Of a DNA stretch of 64,000 nucleotides, positions 1 through 7,800 are shown piece by piece (positions within the stretch are counted from its first letter, which is position 1; every line of letters begins with the position of its first letter). The DNA comes from Bacteroidales bacterium. GTDB taxonomy: Bacteria; Bacteroidota; Bacteroidia; Bacteroidales; UBA6680. Below the pieces are notes generated by a model. That model worked only from the letters and a program-made list of their open reading frames with translations. It did no database searches and was not told the origin of the DNA. The translations under genes and the position numbers were made by a program. The stretch covers positions 186,001-250,000 of the forward strand of contig JAOARD010000076.1 in NCBI GenBank assembly GCA_025210735.1. Direction: 5' to 3'.

Positions 1-380
1 CCACCTATGGCTGAATTTGCCATAACTTTAGAACCTCCACTTGCTCCTACATAACCTCTTACTGTACTTCTAAGCTTACCTCTTGATGGAGTCTTTAAAT
101 AAGAGGTCAATGACCTTCTCACAGTTCTAAAATCACCTGTCGTCGGCTTATTGATTTCGACACTCTTATCAGAATCTTTTTTTTCTTCTTTCTGATTATC
201 CTGATCGTCCTTATCTCCTTTCTTATTATCCTGATCTTCTTCTTTCTGGTGCTCTTGATTCTCCTGCACCTCCTCGTCCTTATTATCTTGACCTTCTTCT
301 ATAATATCAGAGTTATCTGCCCAATCAGGAAGTATTGGAGTTCCATTTACAGGACCTGAATTCCCCTTAGATGTTCCCAT
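1..380 (-). CDS. qatB: QatB-like protein, 3' part outside the window
   Basis: An open frame starts at an ATG at 380 and runs off the window edge, giving about 126 residues with no stop. It begins MGTSKGNSGPVNGTPILPDW, then has a highly charged, low-complexity Asp/Glu/Lys/Gln segment (about residues 27-75), then a more ordinary stretch with Arg and Ser (TVRRSLTSYLKTPSRGK). The ATG lies 6 bp after the stop of the KAP-type ATPase, so the two are co-transcribed. In Qat anti-phage systems the ATPase QatA is followed by QatB, a protein of unknown function, then the QueC-like QatC and TatD-like QatD. The short Gly/Ser/Pro-rich start and the position match my memory of QatB. Assignment rests on gene order and the N-terminus only, because the diagnostic qatC and qatD would lie to the left of the window. 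Confidence 0.6.
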   Translation of the reverse strand, partial: MGTSKGNSGPVNGTPILPDWADNSDIIEEGQDNKDEEVQENQEHQKEEDQDNKKGDKDDQDNQKEEKKDSDKSVEINKPTTGDFRTVRRSLTSYLKTPSRGKLRSTVRGYVGASGGSKVMANSAIG

Positions 381-386
381 TTTCTT

Positions 387-2243
387 TTAATTTAATTTGG
401 ATAATTCTTTCTCTGCCGCATTGGCTAGTCTTTTGTTTTGATCATTGTCACGCCAATTTTCGAGTAACTTTCTAATTTTCAGTTTATCCTTTTCATTGCT
501 GAAGCATCTATATGTGATAGGCACAATAGAAGCCATCATCTGATTTCCCGATAACGTATTTAAAAATGTAAGTAACTCTGACTTTAAGCCATCTCTCTTT
601 TCTGCAATTCCTATTAAGGCTTTCATAAGCTTTGAACGTTTCACTCCATCCTCTTCCTGCACAACCTTACCTGATATTTCTGTAAAAATTATAGCCGCAT
701 CTCCCTCGGAAATACTTTCAATATCAACAAGTACCTTTTTCAGGAGAGCATCAGAAGTTGACAATAAATCATTTATCATTTTCTGAACTTCAATACTAAT
801 ACGTGCACCAAAAAGACGTGATTTAATATTAATATTATCCCTTGAGAAATAAAAATAAGGACGTAAATCTTTCTTTGATAATGAAGGATCTATATTCAGC
901 CATCTCTTAAGCCATTCATCTTCCTGCCAGTGTTCAAACTCTTCGGGCATTTCTATGTCTGCATCAGATGATAATTTTTCAAGACTTGTTAATTCTTTAA
1001 CTTCTCCTTTTTCATGCTCAACCTTAGATTGAATGGCTTTAAATGCCTCTGGTTTAAAATATTCCAACAACATAATTTTAGCCAAGATACGCTTCTCTAT
1101 TTGAATTCCCTTACTCAAAGCCATTTGCATTCGAAGAAGAAGAGTATTTAAAAATCGCTTACATTGTCTTGGATTTCCATTTAGACCAGCACTCAATACT
1201 GGTGTAATTTGCGCAGATAAAATTAAATCCTCTTTCAGCATTGGTATATTCTTTCCTACCAATTCTTCCATTTTTTCTGCACAAAATACTTTCTGAAATA
1301 AGTTGATCTTTTTTTCCTCAATAATCTTTAACCGTAACCTCTCATAGTCTTCGGGGCATTCAATATGTTTTTGAGCCAATAAAAGGTTTATATATGTTTC
1401 TAATTCCACATCACTCAATGAAGGAATTCTAATTGGTATTTGAATGAGTTTTTCTAAATAATCTCTACTAACATCCTTTTCTCCTGGTATTTCAGGATAC
1501 TTTCTTTTTACTGCGTACTCAATCAACCTTTCATCTGCGCCAATAATAAATACTGTATTTGGAGTAAATAGAAATAGCTTTATTGCTTCAAGTGTTTCAA
1601 TCACTGTTGTAGGAGAACATCTATCCAGATCATCTATAAATACTATAAGTTTTGAAATCTTTGTTTCATCTAACAAATCTTGGAAGTCAGAATAAAACTC
1701 TTTTAGCCCAGCATCCTCTTCCGCCTTCTTAGCTATACTTTCAACTATCTCATCATATTTCCCATCTTCAATTGATTTAGCAGCGCCTGTTAGCAATTCT
1801 TTTCCTGTAGGTATGAAGTCTTTCAATGCTAAAGCAACATTTCCTACACCTCCCGTTGCAAGGTAAGTTAAACCATGCGCAGTCGCCGTTTTGGCTAACT
1901 TCAATACATCAATATTCTTCAACAATCGTCCTGCTATTTTTTTAGCCTTGCCACATAAAGTTCTACGTTTAACAGTTTCTTCAACAATTCTTGTCATAAG
2001 AGCTGTCTTGGCATCTTCATAACCTTCAAAAAGCCATCCATTAAACTTAACTGTCAATACATTGGTATCTTTACTAAAATTACTTTCAACCATCTTCATT
2101 AGGCTTGACTTACCACTACCCCAATTTCCAAAAATCCCGATTGTAGCAGGGAGAAGGTCAGGGTTATTTATGATTGAAGTTGTAGCACCCACTAGATGAG
2201 TAATATCTATTAAATCGGTGTTTGTTTCGTTATCGTTCCACAT
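387..2243 (-). CDS. qatA: KAP-family P-loop NTPase, probable QatA of a Qat anti-phage system
   Basis: 618-residue protein of the KAP P-loop NTPase family. The Walker A motif is GNWGSGKSS (residues 39-47) and the Walker B is VFIDDLDRCSP (201-211), the usual KAP form. A Gly/Ala-rich segment around residues 110-160 sits between them where many KAP proteins carry membrane-like or regulatory insertions. NPRQCKRFLN in the middle of the protein is a typical KAP sensor region. The start ATG at 2243 gives a normal distance to Walker A. It is the first gene of a minus-strand operon and is followed after 6 bp by a QatB-like gene. KAP ATPases occur in several defence contexts; the downstream neighbour is what points to Qat. 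ATP hydrolysis is expected, but the substrate and the phage trigger cannot be read from the sequence. Confidence 0.72.
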   Translation of the reverse strand: MWNDNETNTDLIDITHLVGATTSIINNPDLLPATIGIFGNWGSGKSSLMKMVESNFSKDTNVLTVKFNGWLFEGYEDAKTALMTRIVEETVKRRTLCGKAKKIAGRLLKNIDVLKLAKTATAHGLTYLATGGVGNVALALKDFIPTGKELLTGAAKSIEDGKYDEIVESIAKKAEEDAGLKEFYSDFQDLLDETKISKLIVFIDDLDRCSPTTVIETLEAIKLFLFTPNTVFIIGADERLIEYAVKRKYPEIPGEKDVSRDYLEKLIQIPIRIPSLSDVELETYINLLLAQKHIECPEDYERLRLKIIEEKKINLFQKVFCAEKMEELVGKNIPMLKEDLILSAQITPVLSAGLNGNPRQCKRFLNTLLLRMQMALSKGIQIEKRILAKIMLLEYFKPEAFKAIQSKVEHEKGEVKELTSLEKLSSDADIEMPEEFEHWQEDEWLKRWLNIDPSLSKKDLRPYFYFSRDNINIKSRLFGARISIEVQKMINDLLSTSDALLKKVLVDIESISEGDAAIIFTEISGKVVQEEDGVKRSKLMKALIGIAEKRDGLKSELLTFLNTLSGNQMMASIVPITYRCFSNEKDKLKIRKLLENWRDNDQNKRLANAAEKELSKLN

Positions 2244-2683
2244 TAAATGTAAGAATATTTAGTTTACAGAATAAAATTAGACTAGCAGGTATTAACCTTT
2301 AATCAGCTACTAAATATAGGCATTATTCACTTACATGTTATGCGTTAGTAGCAAAAAAGTCCAAAATTTCACATTGTTAAGAATATGATATTGCTTTACA
2401 TAAATCCATTCTCAACCCTATACTAACTGTCATACAATTATTTCCCTGTTCGAATCCTCATTTATTAGAAATAATACCCTTAATCGAAAATAATATATAA
2501 AAGCACCTTCTAACAGTTATTAGCAAAAGGTTATAAAATAAACACACAAACGGTATAAATATTTAATATGAATCTGACTAATTGCTAAATTTTAAGTTTT
2601 AACAAATTGAATGATTGTGTTACAAGAGTTAGCCCGTGGCATTTCCTTCAAAAAGGTGCGTCTTTTCCTTAACCCCAGTTTTT
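2244..2683. other. Divergent intergenic region between qatA and the SymE-like gene
   Basis: This 440-bp AT-rich spacer separates two divergently transcribed genes and should hold both promoters. On the minus strand a TATATTTA motif about 60 bp before qatA is one base from the Bacteroidota -7 consensus TAnnTTTG. The spacer also contains a degenerate copy of the beginning of the downstream SymE-like gene. No open frame longer than a few dozen codons was seen. Confidence 0.4.
2512..2563 (+). repeat. Degenerate direct copy of the 5' part of the SymE-like gene
   Basis: The stretch 2512-2563 aligns with 2747-2797 inside the SymE-like coding region. Both contain ACACAAACGGTATAAA exactly (2544-2559 and 2778-2793), and the flanking bases match with scattered differences. 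The upstream copy has no coding frame of its own. It could be the remnant of a second symE gene or a duplicated target site. Confidence 0.55.
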
Positions 2684-2902
2684 ATGAACGAGAAACAAAA
2701 CTCTCTATCAAAATCAACACCCAAAACCACACAAGAACGCATTCTAACTGTTATCAATAAGCCTTATAAAGATAAATACACAAACGGTATAAACATTCAG
2801 GGAGAATACCTTAAAGAGTTTGGTTTTGAGCTTGGAGACAAGGTTTCAGTTGAAATATCAAGGAATAAAATCCTAATTAAAAAGCTCATAGAAAAAGAAT
2901 AG
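2684..2902 (+). CDS. SymE-like small toxin (AbrB-fold family)
   Basis: 72-residue protein starting at the ATG at 2684; a GTG 48 bp upstream extends the frame, but the added residues look unrelated to the fold. The core GINIQGEYLKEFGFELGDKV followed by VEISRNKILIKKL has the SymE/AbrB swapped-hairpin pattern: I-x-G-x-(Y/W)-L, a short helix, then F-x-x-G-D-K-V. In Escherichia coli SymE is an SOS-induced toxin held down by the antisense RNA SymR; Bacteroidota carry many short SymE-like genes, mostly untested. It lies between a defence operon and a recombinase, and a stem-loop terminator follows. No protein antitoxin gene is adjacent, so control by an antisense RNA is possible but not shown. Confidence 0.62.
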   Translation: MNEKQNSLSKSTPKTTQERILTVINKPYKDKYTNGINIQGEYLKEFGFELGDKVSVEISRNKILIKKLIEKE

Positions 2903-2943
2903 TTTGTAGAATTTACATTCTGTGCTACAACACATATCACCAG

Positions 2944-2975
2944 CCGAGCATCTATTCATAGGTGTTCGGTTTTTT
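2944..2975 (+). terminator. Rho-independent terminator after the SymE-like gene
   Basis: Seven-base-pair stem CCGAGCA / TGTTCGG (one G-T pair; arms 2944-2950 and 2963-2969) followed directly by a run of six T. It ends the SymE-like transcript before the next small ORF. Confidence 0.7.
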
Positions 2976-2994
2976 ATTTACTCATCCCATATTT

Positions 2995-3138
2995 ATGAAT
3001 AAAAAGATTACAAAATTTCAAAAGGTATATCTCAAAAATTATGGTAAAAGATTAACCCCAAAAGAAGCAGAAAAACGTTTAAACTCTTTAGTCCGTTTAT
3101 TAAACTTGATTCAAGAAATTCCGAGAGATAGAAATTAA
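2995..3138 (+). CDS. Small conserved-looking protein upstream of the serine recombinase
   Basis: 47-residue ORF, too short for a usual ORF cut-off, from the ATG at 2995 to a TAA at 3136-3138. The product is basic and helical (MNKKITKFQKVYLKNYGKRL, then TPKEAEKRLNSLVRLLNLIQ). The pattern of a hydrophobic helix, a G-K-R-L-T-P-K-E-A turn and a second helix resembles small proteins often found just ahead of serine recombinases in mobile elements, but I cannot name a family. It lies 79 bp upstream of the recombinase in the same direction, so co-transcription is likely. A role as an excision helper or element regulator is a guess from position. Confidence 0.5.
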   Translation: MNKKITKFQKVYLKNYGKRLTPKEAEKRLNSLVRLLNLIQEIPRDRN

Positions 3139-3217
3139 TATTTTACCCCATACGGGAACTTATCAGAACCGCTAAAACTTGAATTAATTTATATCAGTTA
3201 TATGATTATCTGACACC

Positions 3218-4822
3218 ATGAAATGTTTTTTATACTGCCGAAAATCATCAGAAGATCAATCTCGCCAAGTACAGTCTATTGCTGACCAGAAAAAGATACT
3301 TAATGAGATTGCAACTCAAAGAGGCTTAATTGTCTCTGAGATATTTACTGACGAGAAATCAGCAGGAAAACCATATCAGCGGAAAGGATTTCAGGAGATG
3401 ATGGAAAGAATTAACTCAGGAGAAACAAATATTATTCTGACTTGGAAAATTGACCGTCTATCCAGAAATCCAATTGAAAACGGGCAAATATCTTGGATGC
3501 TCCAACAGGGGGGCATTCAACAAATAGTTACTCCCGACAGAACATATCTTCCTCAAGATAATGTTCTGCTATTTATGGTGGAAGGAGCTATGGCAAACCA
3601 ATATCTCAGAGATTTAAGTAAGAATGTAAAACGAGGAATGCACAGTAAGGTAGAACGAGGTATCTATCCGGCATTTGCACCATTTGGATACCTGAACGAA
3701 GGAAAATACAAGGGACACAAAACAATTGTTCCTGATCCCAAGTATTTTCCAAAACTTAAAGCTCTATGGGATTTGTTGAAGACGGAGAAATATCAACTAG
3801 CTGACTTGTACCGAATAATGCAAGACAAGTATCCTCTGGATAAATATGGCAAACCTGTCTCCTTCTCTTCTTTTCACAGAATATTCCATAACCCTTTCTA
3901 TTGTGGAATTTTCAGGTGGGGTGGCGAAGAACACTTAGGAACACATCAAACAATGCTTAGTCAAAGTGAATTTAAGAAAATCCAATCTCACTTAAATAAG
4001 AAAGATAAAACTCGACAGAAAGAGTTAGTTTTTGATTATAAAGGAGCCATTAAGTGTGGTACTTGTGATTCATTGATAACCGCCGAACGCAAACAAAAAC
4101 TTATAAAATCAACTGGATACTACAATACCTACGATTATTACAAATGTGCTCACCACCGTCGTCATATTGAATGCAAGGAGAAGCCTCTCTCAAAAAATCA
4201 AATTGAGGTATTTCTAAATGATGAAGTAGATAAGCTACACCTTCCTAAAGACGTTATTGATTTTGGTCTCGAAGAACTAAAAAGTAAACAAACTCTAAAA
4301 TCAAGTAATTTCAGCGATACTATTAACGCACTATCGCGTGAAATTACCTCCTTAAAAAAGCAGAAATCAATAGTTGAAAATAATTTAGCTCTGGAGTCTG
4401 ATCCCGACATCCGAAAGATGATAATGAAAAAATATAACGAAATGAAAATTCAGATTCAAAGATTAGAAGAAGATAAGGTTTCCTTACGCAAGGAAATAGA
4501 TAACAGGAATAATGATATCTCAAATAAATTAACTGTAATCTCAAAAGCTAAGAAGATTATAGAAATGGGAACACCTCTCCAAAAGATGGAGCTATTGGAT
4601 ACACTTGGTTCGAACTGGCGAATTCAAGGCAGAGAGCTGCAATATTCGCCCAATTTTATATGCCAAGCTATCGTTAGGGTTAAAGAATTACATAGTAACA
4701 AAATAGCTATGTTCGAACCAACAAAAAAAGGCTCTGCCAATGACTTAACAGTACCTTTTGAAGATGTTGAAATGCTCTGGCGGAGTGTGTGGGAGTTTAT
4801 GGAGAACTTTCCATCAAGTTAA
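3218..4822 (+). CDS. Large serine recombinase (site-specific integrase)
   Basis: 534-residue large serine recombinase. The N-terminal resolvase domain has the active-site pattern YCRKSSEDQ with nucleophile Ser10, then KIDRLSRNPIENG (about 77-89). A Recombinase domain follows (GMHSKVERGIYPAFAPFGYL, about 144-163), then a zinc ribbon with paired cysteines in IKCGTCDSLITAE and YYKCAHHRRHIECKEK, then a long charged coiled coil (about residues 375-445). These enzymes integrate and excise mobile elements at short att sites. The last codons overlap a 23-bp direct repeat (4773-4795). Without the segment between the repeats, the same frame would read on from LWRSVWE into LIRNQSN and a stop, so the present tail FMENFPSS appears to come from inserted DNA. 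The 3' end overlaps the convergent helicase gene by 9 bp. Confidence 0.9.
   Translation: MKCFLYCRKSSEDQSRQVQSIADQKKILNEIATQRGLIVSEIFTDEKSAGKPYQRKGFQEMMERINSGETNIILTWKIDRLSRNPIENGQISWMLQQGGIQQIVTPDRTYLPQDNVLLFMVEGAMANQYLRDLSKNVKRGMHSKVERGIYPAFAPFGYLNEGKYKGHKTIVPDPKYFPKLKALWDLLKTEKYQLADLYRIMQDKYPLDKYGKPVSFSSFHRIFHNPFYCGIFRWGGEEHLGTHQTMLSQSEFKKIQSHLNKKDKTRQKELVFDYKGAIKCGTCDSLITAERKQKLIKSTGYYNTYDYYKCAHHRRHIECKEKPLSKNQIEVFLNDEVDKLHLPKDVIDFGLEELKSKQTLKSSNFSDTINALSREITSLKKQKSIVENNLALESDPDIRKMIMKKYNEMKIQIQRLEEDKVSLRKEIDNRNNDISNKLTVISKAKKIIEMGTPLQKMELLDTLGSNWRIQGRELQYSPNFICQAIVRVKELHSNKIAMFEPTKKGSANDLTVPFEDVEMLWRSVWEFMENFPSS
4773..4795 (+). repeat. 23-bp direct repeat, left copy (candidate att core)
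   Basis: Exact copy of 9909-9931; the next bases also match with one difference (TTTAT against CTTAT). It lies within the last codons of the serine recombinase gene. Its reverse strand ends ACACTCCGCCA, which looks like the 3' acceptor end of a bacterial tRNA with CCA; tRNA 3' ends are common integration sites. No intact tRNA body adjoins either copy. Confidence 0.75.
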
Positions 4823-7800
4823 TCCAACTAACTCTTCCTCCTCTTTTCCTAATGAATCTTCATCTATAATTCCATCATTAATTAGGTGAAATATATTCTT
4901 CTGAGCATTTAGGTTACGGAAATGCACCTGGTCAAATGTTCCTTGCTTAAAGAATGTTTCATATGCTGATTTCGCTCCTTCTGTTGTTTTGTCTACTTCT
5001 ATGTAACCTCCATTTTCACGAACCACCCACTTGGCTTTCATTTCCTCTAGGAATGACTCTGGATATTTACTCACTGGATAGTAGTATTTAACATCGTGGT
5101 GAGTTCGGTGATCGTTATCAATTCGGTGAATTCGATCCTCTGCTTGATATTGTTGGACGTAATTCTCGGGCAAATCATCTCCAATAAATGCCTTTCCTGC
5201 GGTAAATGTTGTTCCTACTGCACCTGCTGCATATGTAGAAATCATAACTTGGCGGTCATTACTATTTTGAAATGTAATTCGCTCATAATCGAGAGCAAGC
5301 ATTTTTTGTCCCTTAGAATCTGGTACTGGATAACCGCTCTCATCTAATGCCCAACTTCCATCTTCATTCTTTTTAAATGTCTCGATTTTTCCTGAGCTAT
5401 CCTTCTTCAGCTTTTTCTTACTCGTAATTCCTGTATAAAGCGCTGGATTATACTGCTTGAAGCGCTCTGCATACTTCTCTGCCTGCGCATTATAGCGACA
5501 GAAAACTACAGGTCTTCGACCTTCACTAAGTGCCTTCTCTACCATTTTTTCTACAACTTCTAACTTATTATCGTCCTCTTTTGATCCGATAAAATTAGGA
5601 TTGTTAATAGACTGCCGTAGAGCATGCTTTTTTGAGAAATTATTCTCTCCTTTCTTTAGTCGTAGACCATCTTCAAGCGCCACATCGTCATCTGGAAGAT
5701 ATTTATTGTATTTCTCTGTCCAAGACCGCCAGTCCATAAACATTTCATAAATTGAATGAGCTTGATCTTGTGTCATCTCAAATTCTCCAAGCTCCTCAGG
5801 GTTAATGTAAGTTTTCTTTGGTAACTTATTTTTCTGCTCTTCTAGTGGGACGTTTTGATCAAATTCTTCTAGCACATCTTTCTTTCGGAAACGAATTACG
5901 TGCTCATCTTTTAGTAAGCTAAGAGCTTTCAAGGCTTTTGAATCTCCTTCTGGAAAGGCTTTTGCAAATGCTGTATCACTTGAGAATTCTGGTTTACCTG
6001 GGTACAAGTTATGCAGCATTCGGCGCATAGAAACTGGATTTTTGAATGGAGATGCTGATAACATCAACTGGAAATCTCCTTTTAGCATGTTTGCTCCCCT
6101 AGTTTGCTGACTACTCAAGTTTTCACGTGTGTGAGCCTCATCATAGATAATCACTTTTTTCCCGTCTCCCGAGAGAAGCTCAAATCGCTCTTTGTCTTTA
6201 GTTGAACGTAAGAACTCAATATTTGTCACTTTGTGTCGTGAGTCATCCTCACGCAAAACTTTTTTTCTCTGCTCTGCAGACATGTTTTGTAATACTGTTG
6301 TGTCTGGATTTTTCAAGAACTTAGCAGCCTCCTCTCCCCATGCACTGGTCACACTATTTGGTGCGATGGTTAAAGACTTTCTGTCGCTTGTGGCCGCTAG
6401 GGAGACTACCGTCTTACCAAGCCCAGGTTCATTTGCTAGAATAATTCCGGCTTTACCTTGTGACATTGCTCCCTTAATTTTTAGAGCAGAATATTTTTGG
6501 AAGAAGAATAACGGAGTGTCTTCTTTCATGTTCTCAAATTTGATTTCATTGATTGCCCCAAAACGCTCAAGAACTTTTTGTAAAACTTTCTGAATTACTG
6601 GGCTTTTGTTTTTAGAAATTAAGTTCTCAATATATTTCTGTCCTTCGTCGAAAGAAAGTGAAAATTTCTTAATCAACATTTGTTCTGATGTTTTGAGTAG
6701 GAACTCAAAGCGTTTCGGGTCACGTGTTACATCATCAAGTAATTCCTCTCTTGTATCAGCTAATAATTCAAACAATGCCTCAATATCTTCGACTTCTCCT
6801 GTTTGGCGCACGTGAAGTGTCTCTTGCTTGGTTCGAGTTTCATTCTCCACATCAATTCCCATAACTCGAATCTCATTTGATTCTCCTGTTTTCAATGGAA
6901 TTGTTATTTCAAATGTCCCATCTTTTTCTGCCATCAAACGACGAGTCCATGTCCCTGCCAAGTAAACAATATCTGTCCCTGTAACTCTTCCTTTTAGAAT
7001 TACAGTATTCTCCTCTGTTGATGCAGGAAGCAATTCTAATTCTATTTTTTCCAGAGATGGAGTAAATTCTAAATATCCTTTTTCTTTGCTTTCTGATGGA
7101 GCAGCGTAGAGTCCTTTGAATCCTGTTGAGACAAGCTGATTGATTTCTTCTTCAGTTTTTTCTGGGAAGGCAAACTGCATGTAGAGCTTGAGCTTCAATG
7201 GGTCGTCTTGGAGTAGTGAAACTGCGTCTTCTAGGTTAAGTTTTTTGATTTCTTCAAAGTTATTCCATTCATTTATATCCTCTCCTGATGTTGCTAGTTT
7301 TAGGGCCTCTTCATGTGACTGTCCTTCTGCAAGTAAGGCGAGGAATTCTCTTGCTTGTGCCTTTCTAATTCCTTTTTGATAAGCAATATTTAAAAAAAGC
7401 TTATTAATAGTTGTTTCTTCTATTTTTCCTTCTCTTCTTAATATTACATTTATTGTGCTCTTAGTTGACACTGTCCTTAATTTTTCCGCTCCATAATCTT
7501 TTGCAAATTTTTTTAATGTAAGTGGAGAATAGGATGCATAATGATCTTTGCTCTTTTCCAATGCAAGATCTTCATTTAAGTCTATTAAATTAGCTAAATA
7601 CTCCCTTGCTTGAATATGAGATATTTTTTTATTGTTAGATATTCGCCCAAGTAGCTTATAAAACTCTATTTCATTTATCCTTTCCCCGCTCTTTAATGCC
7701 ACAATTTCACTACTTTTTGTGGATGTATTTCTAATTTTTGAAGCTCCCCACTCTTTTGCAAAGCGTCGCAGTACTTCTGAGGAACTTGTGTCCACTGTAT

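Noticed and set aside
4773..4795. A tRNA gene at the direct repeat
   Set aside because: Only the acceptor-like 3' end (ACTCCGCCA on the minus strand) is present; no T-arm, anticodon arm or D-arm follows on either copy.
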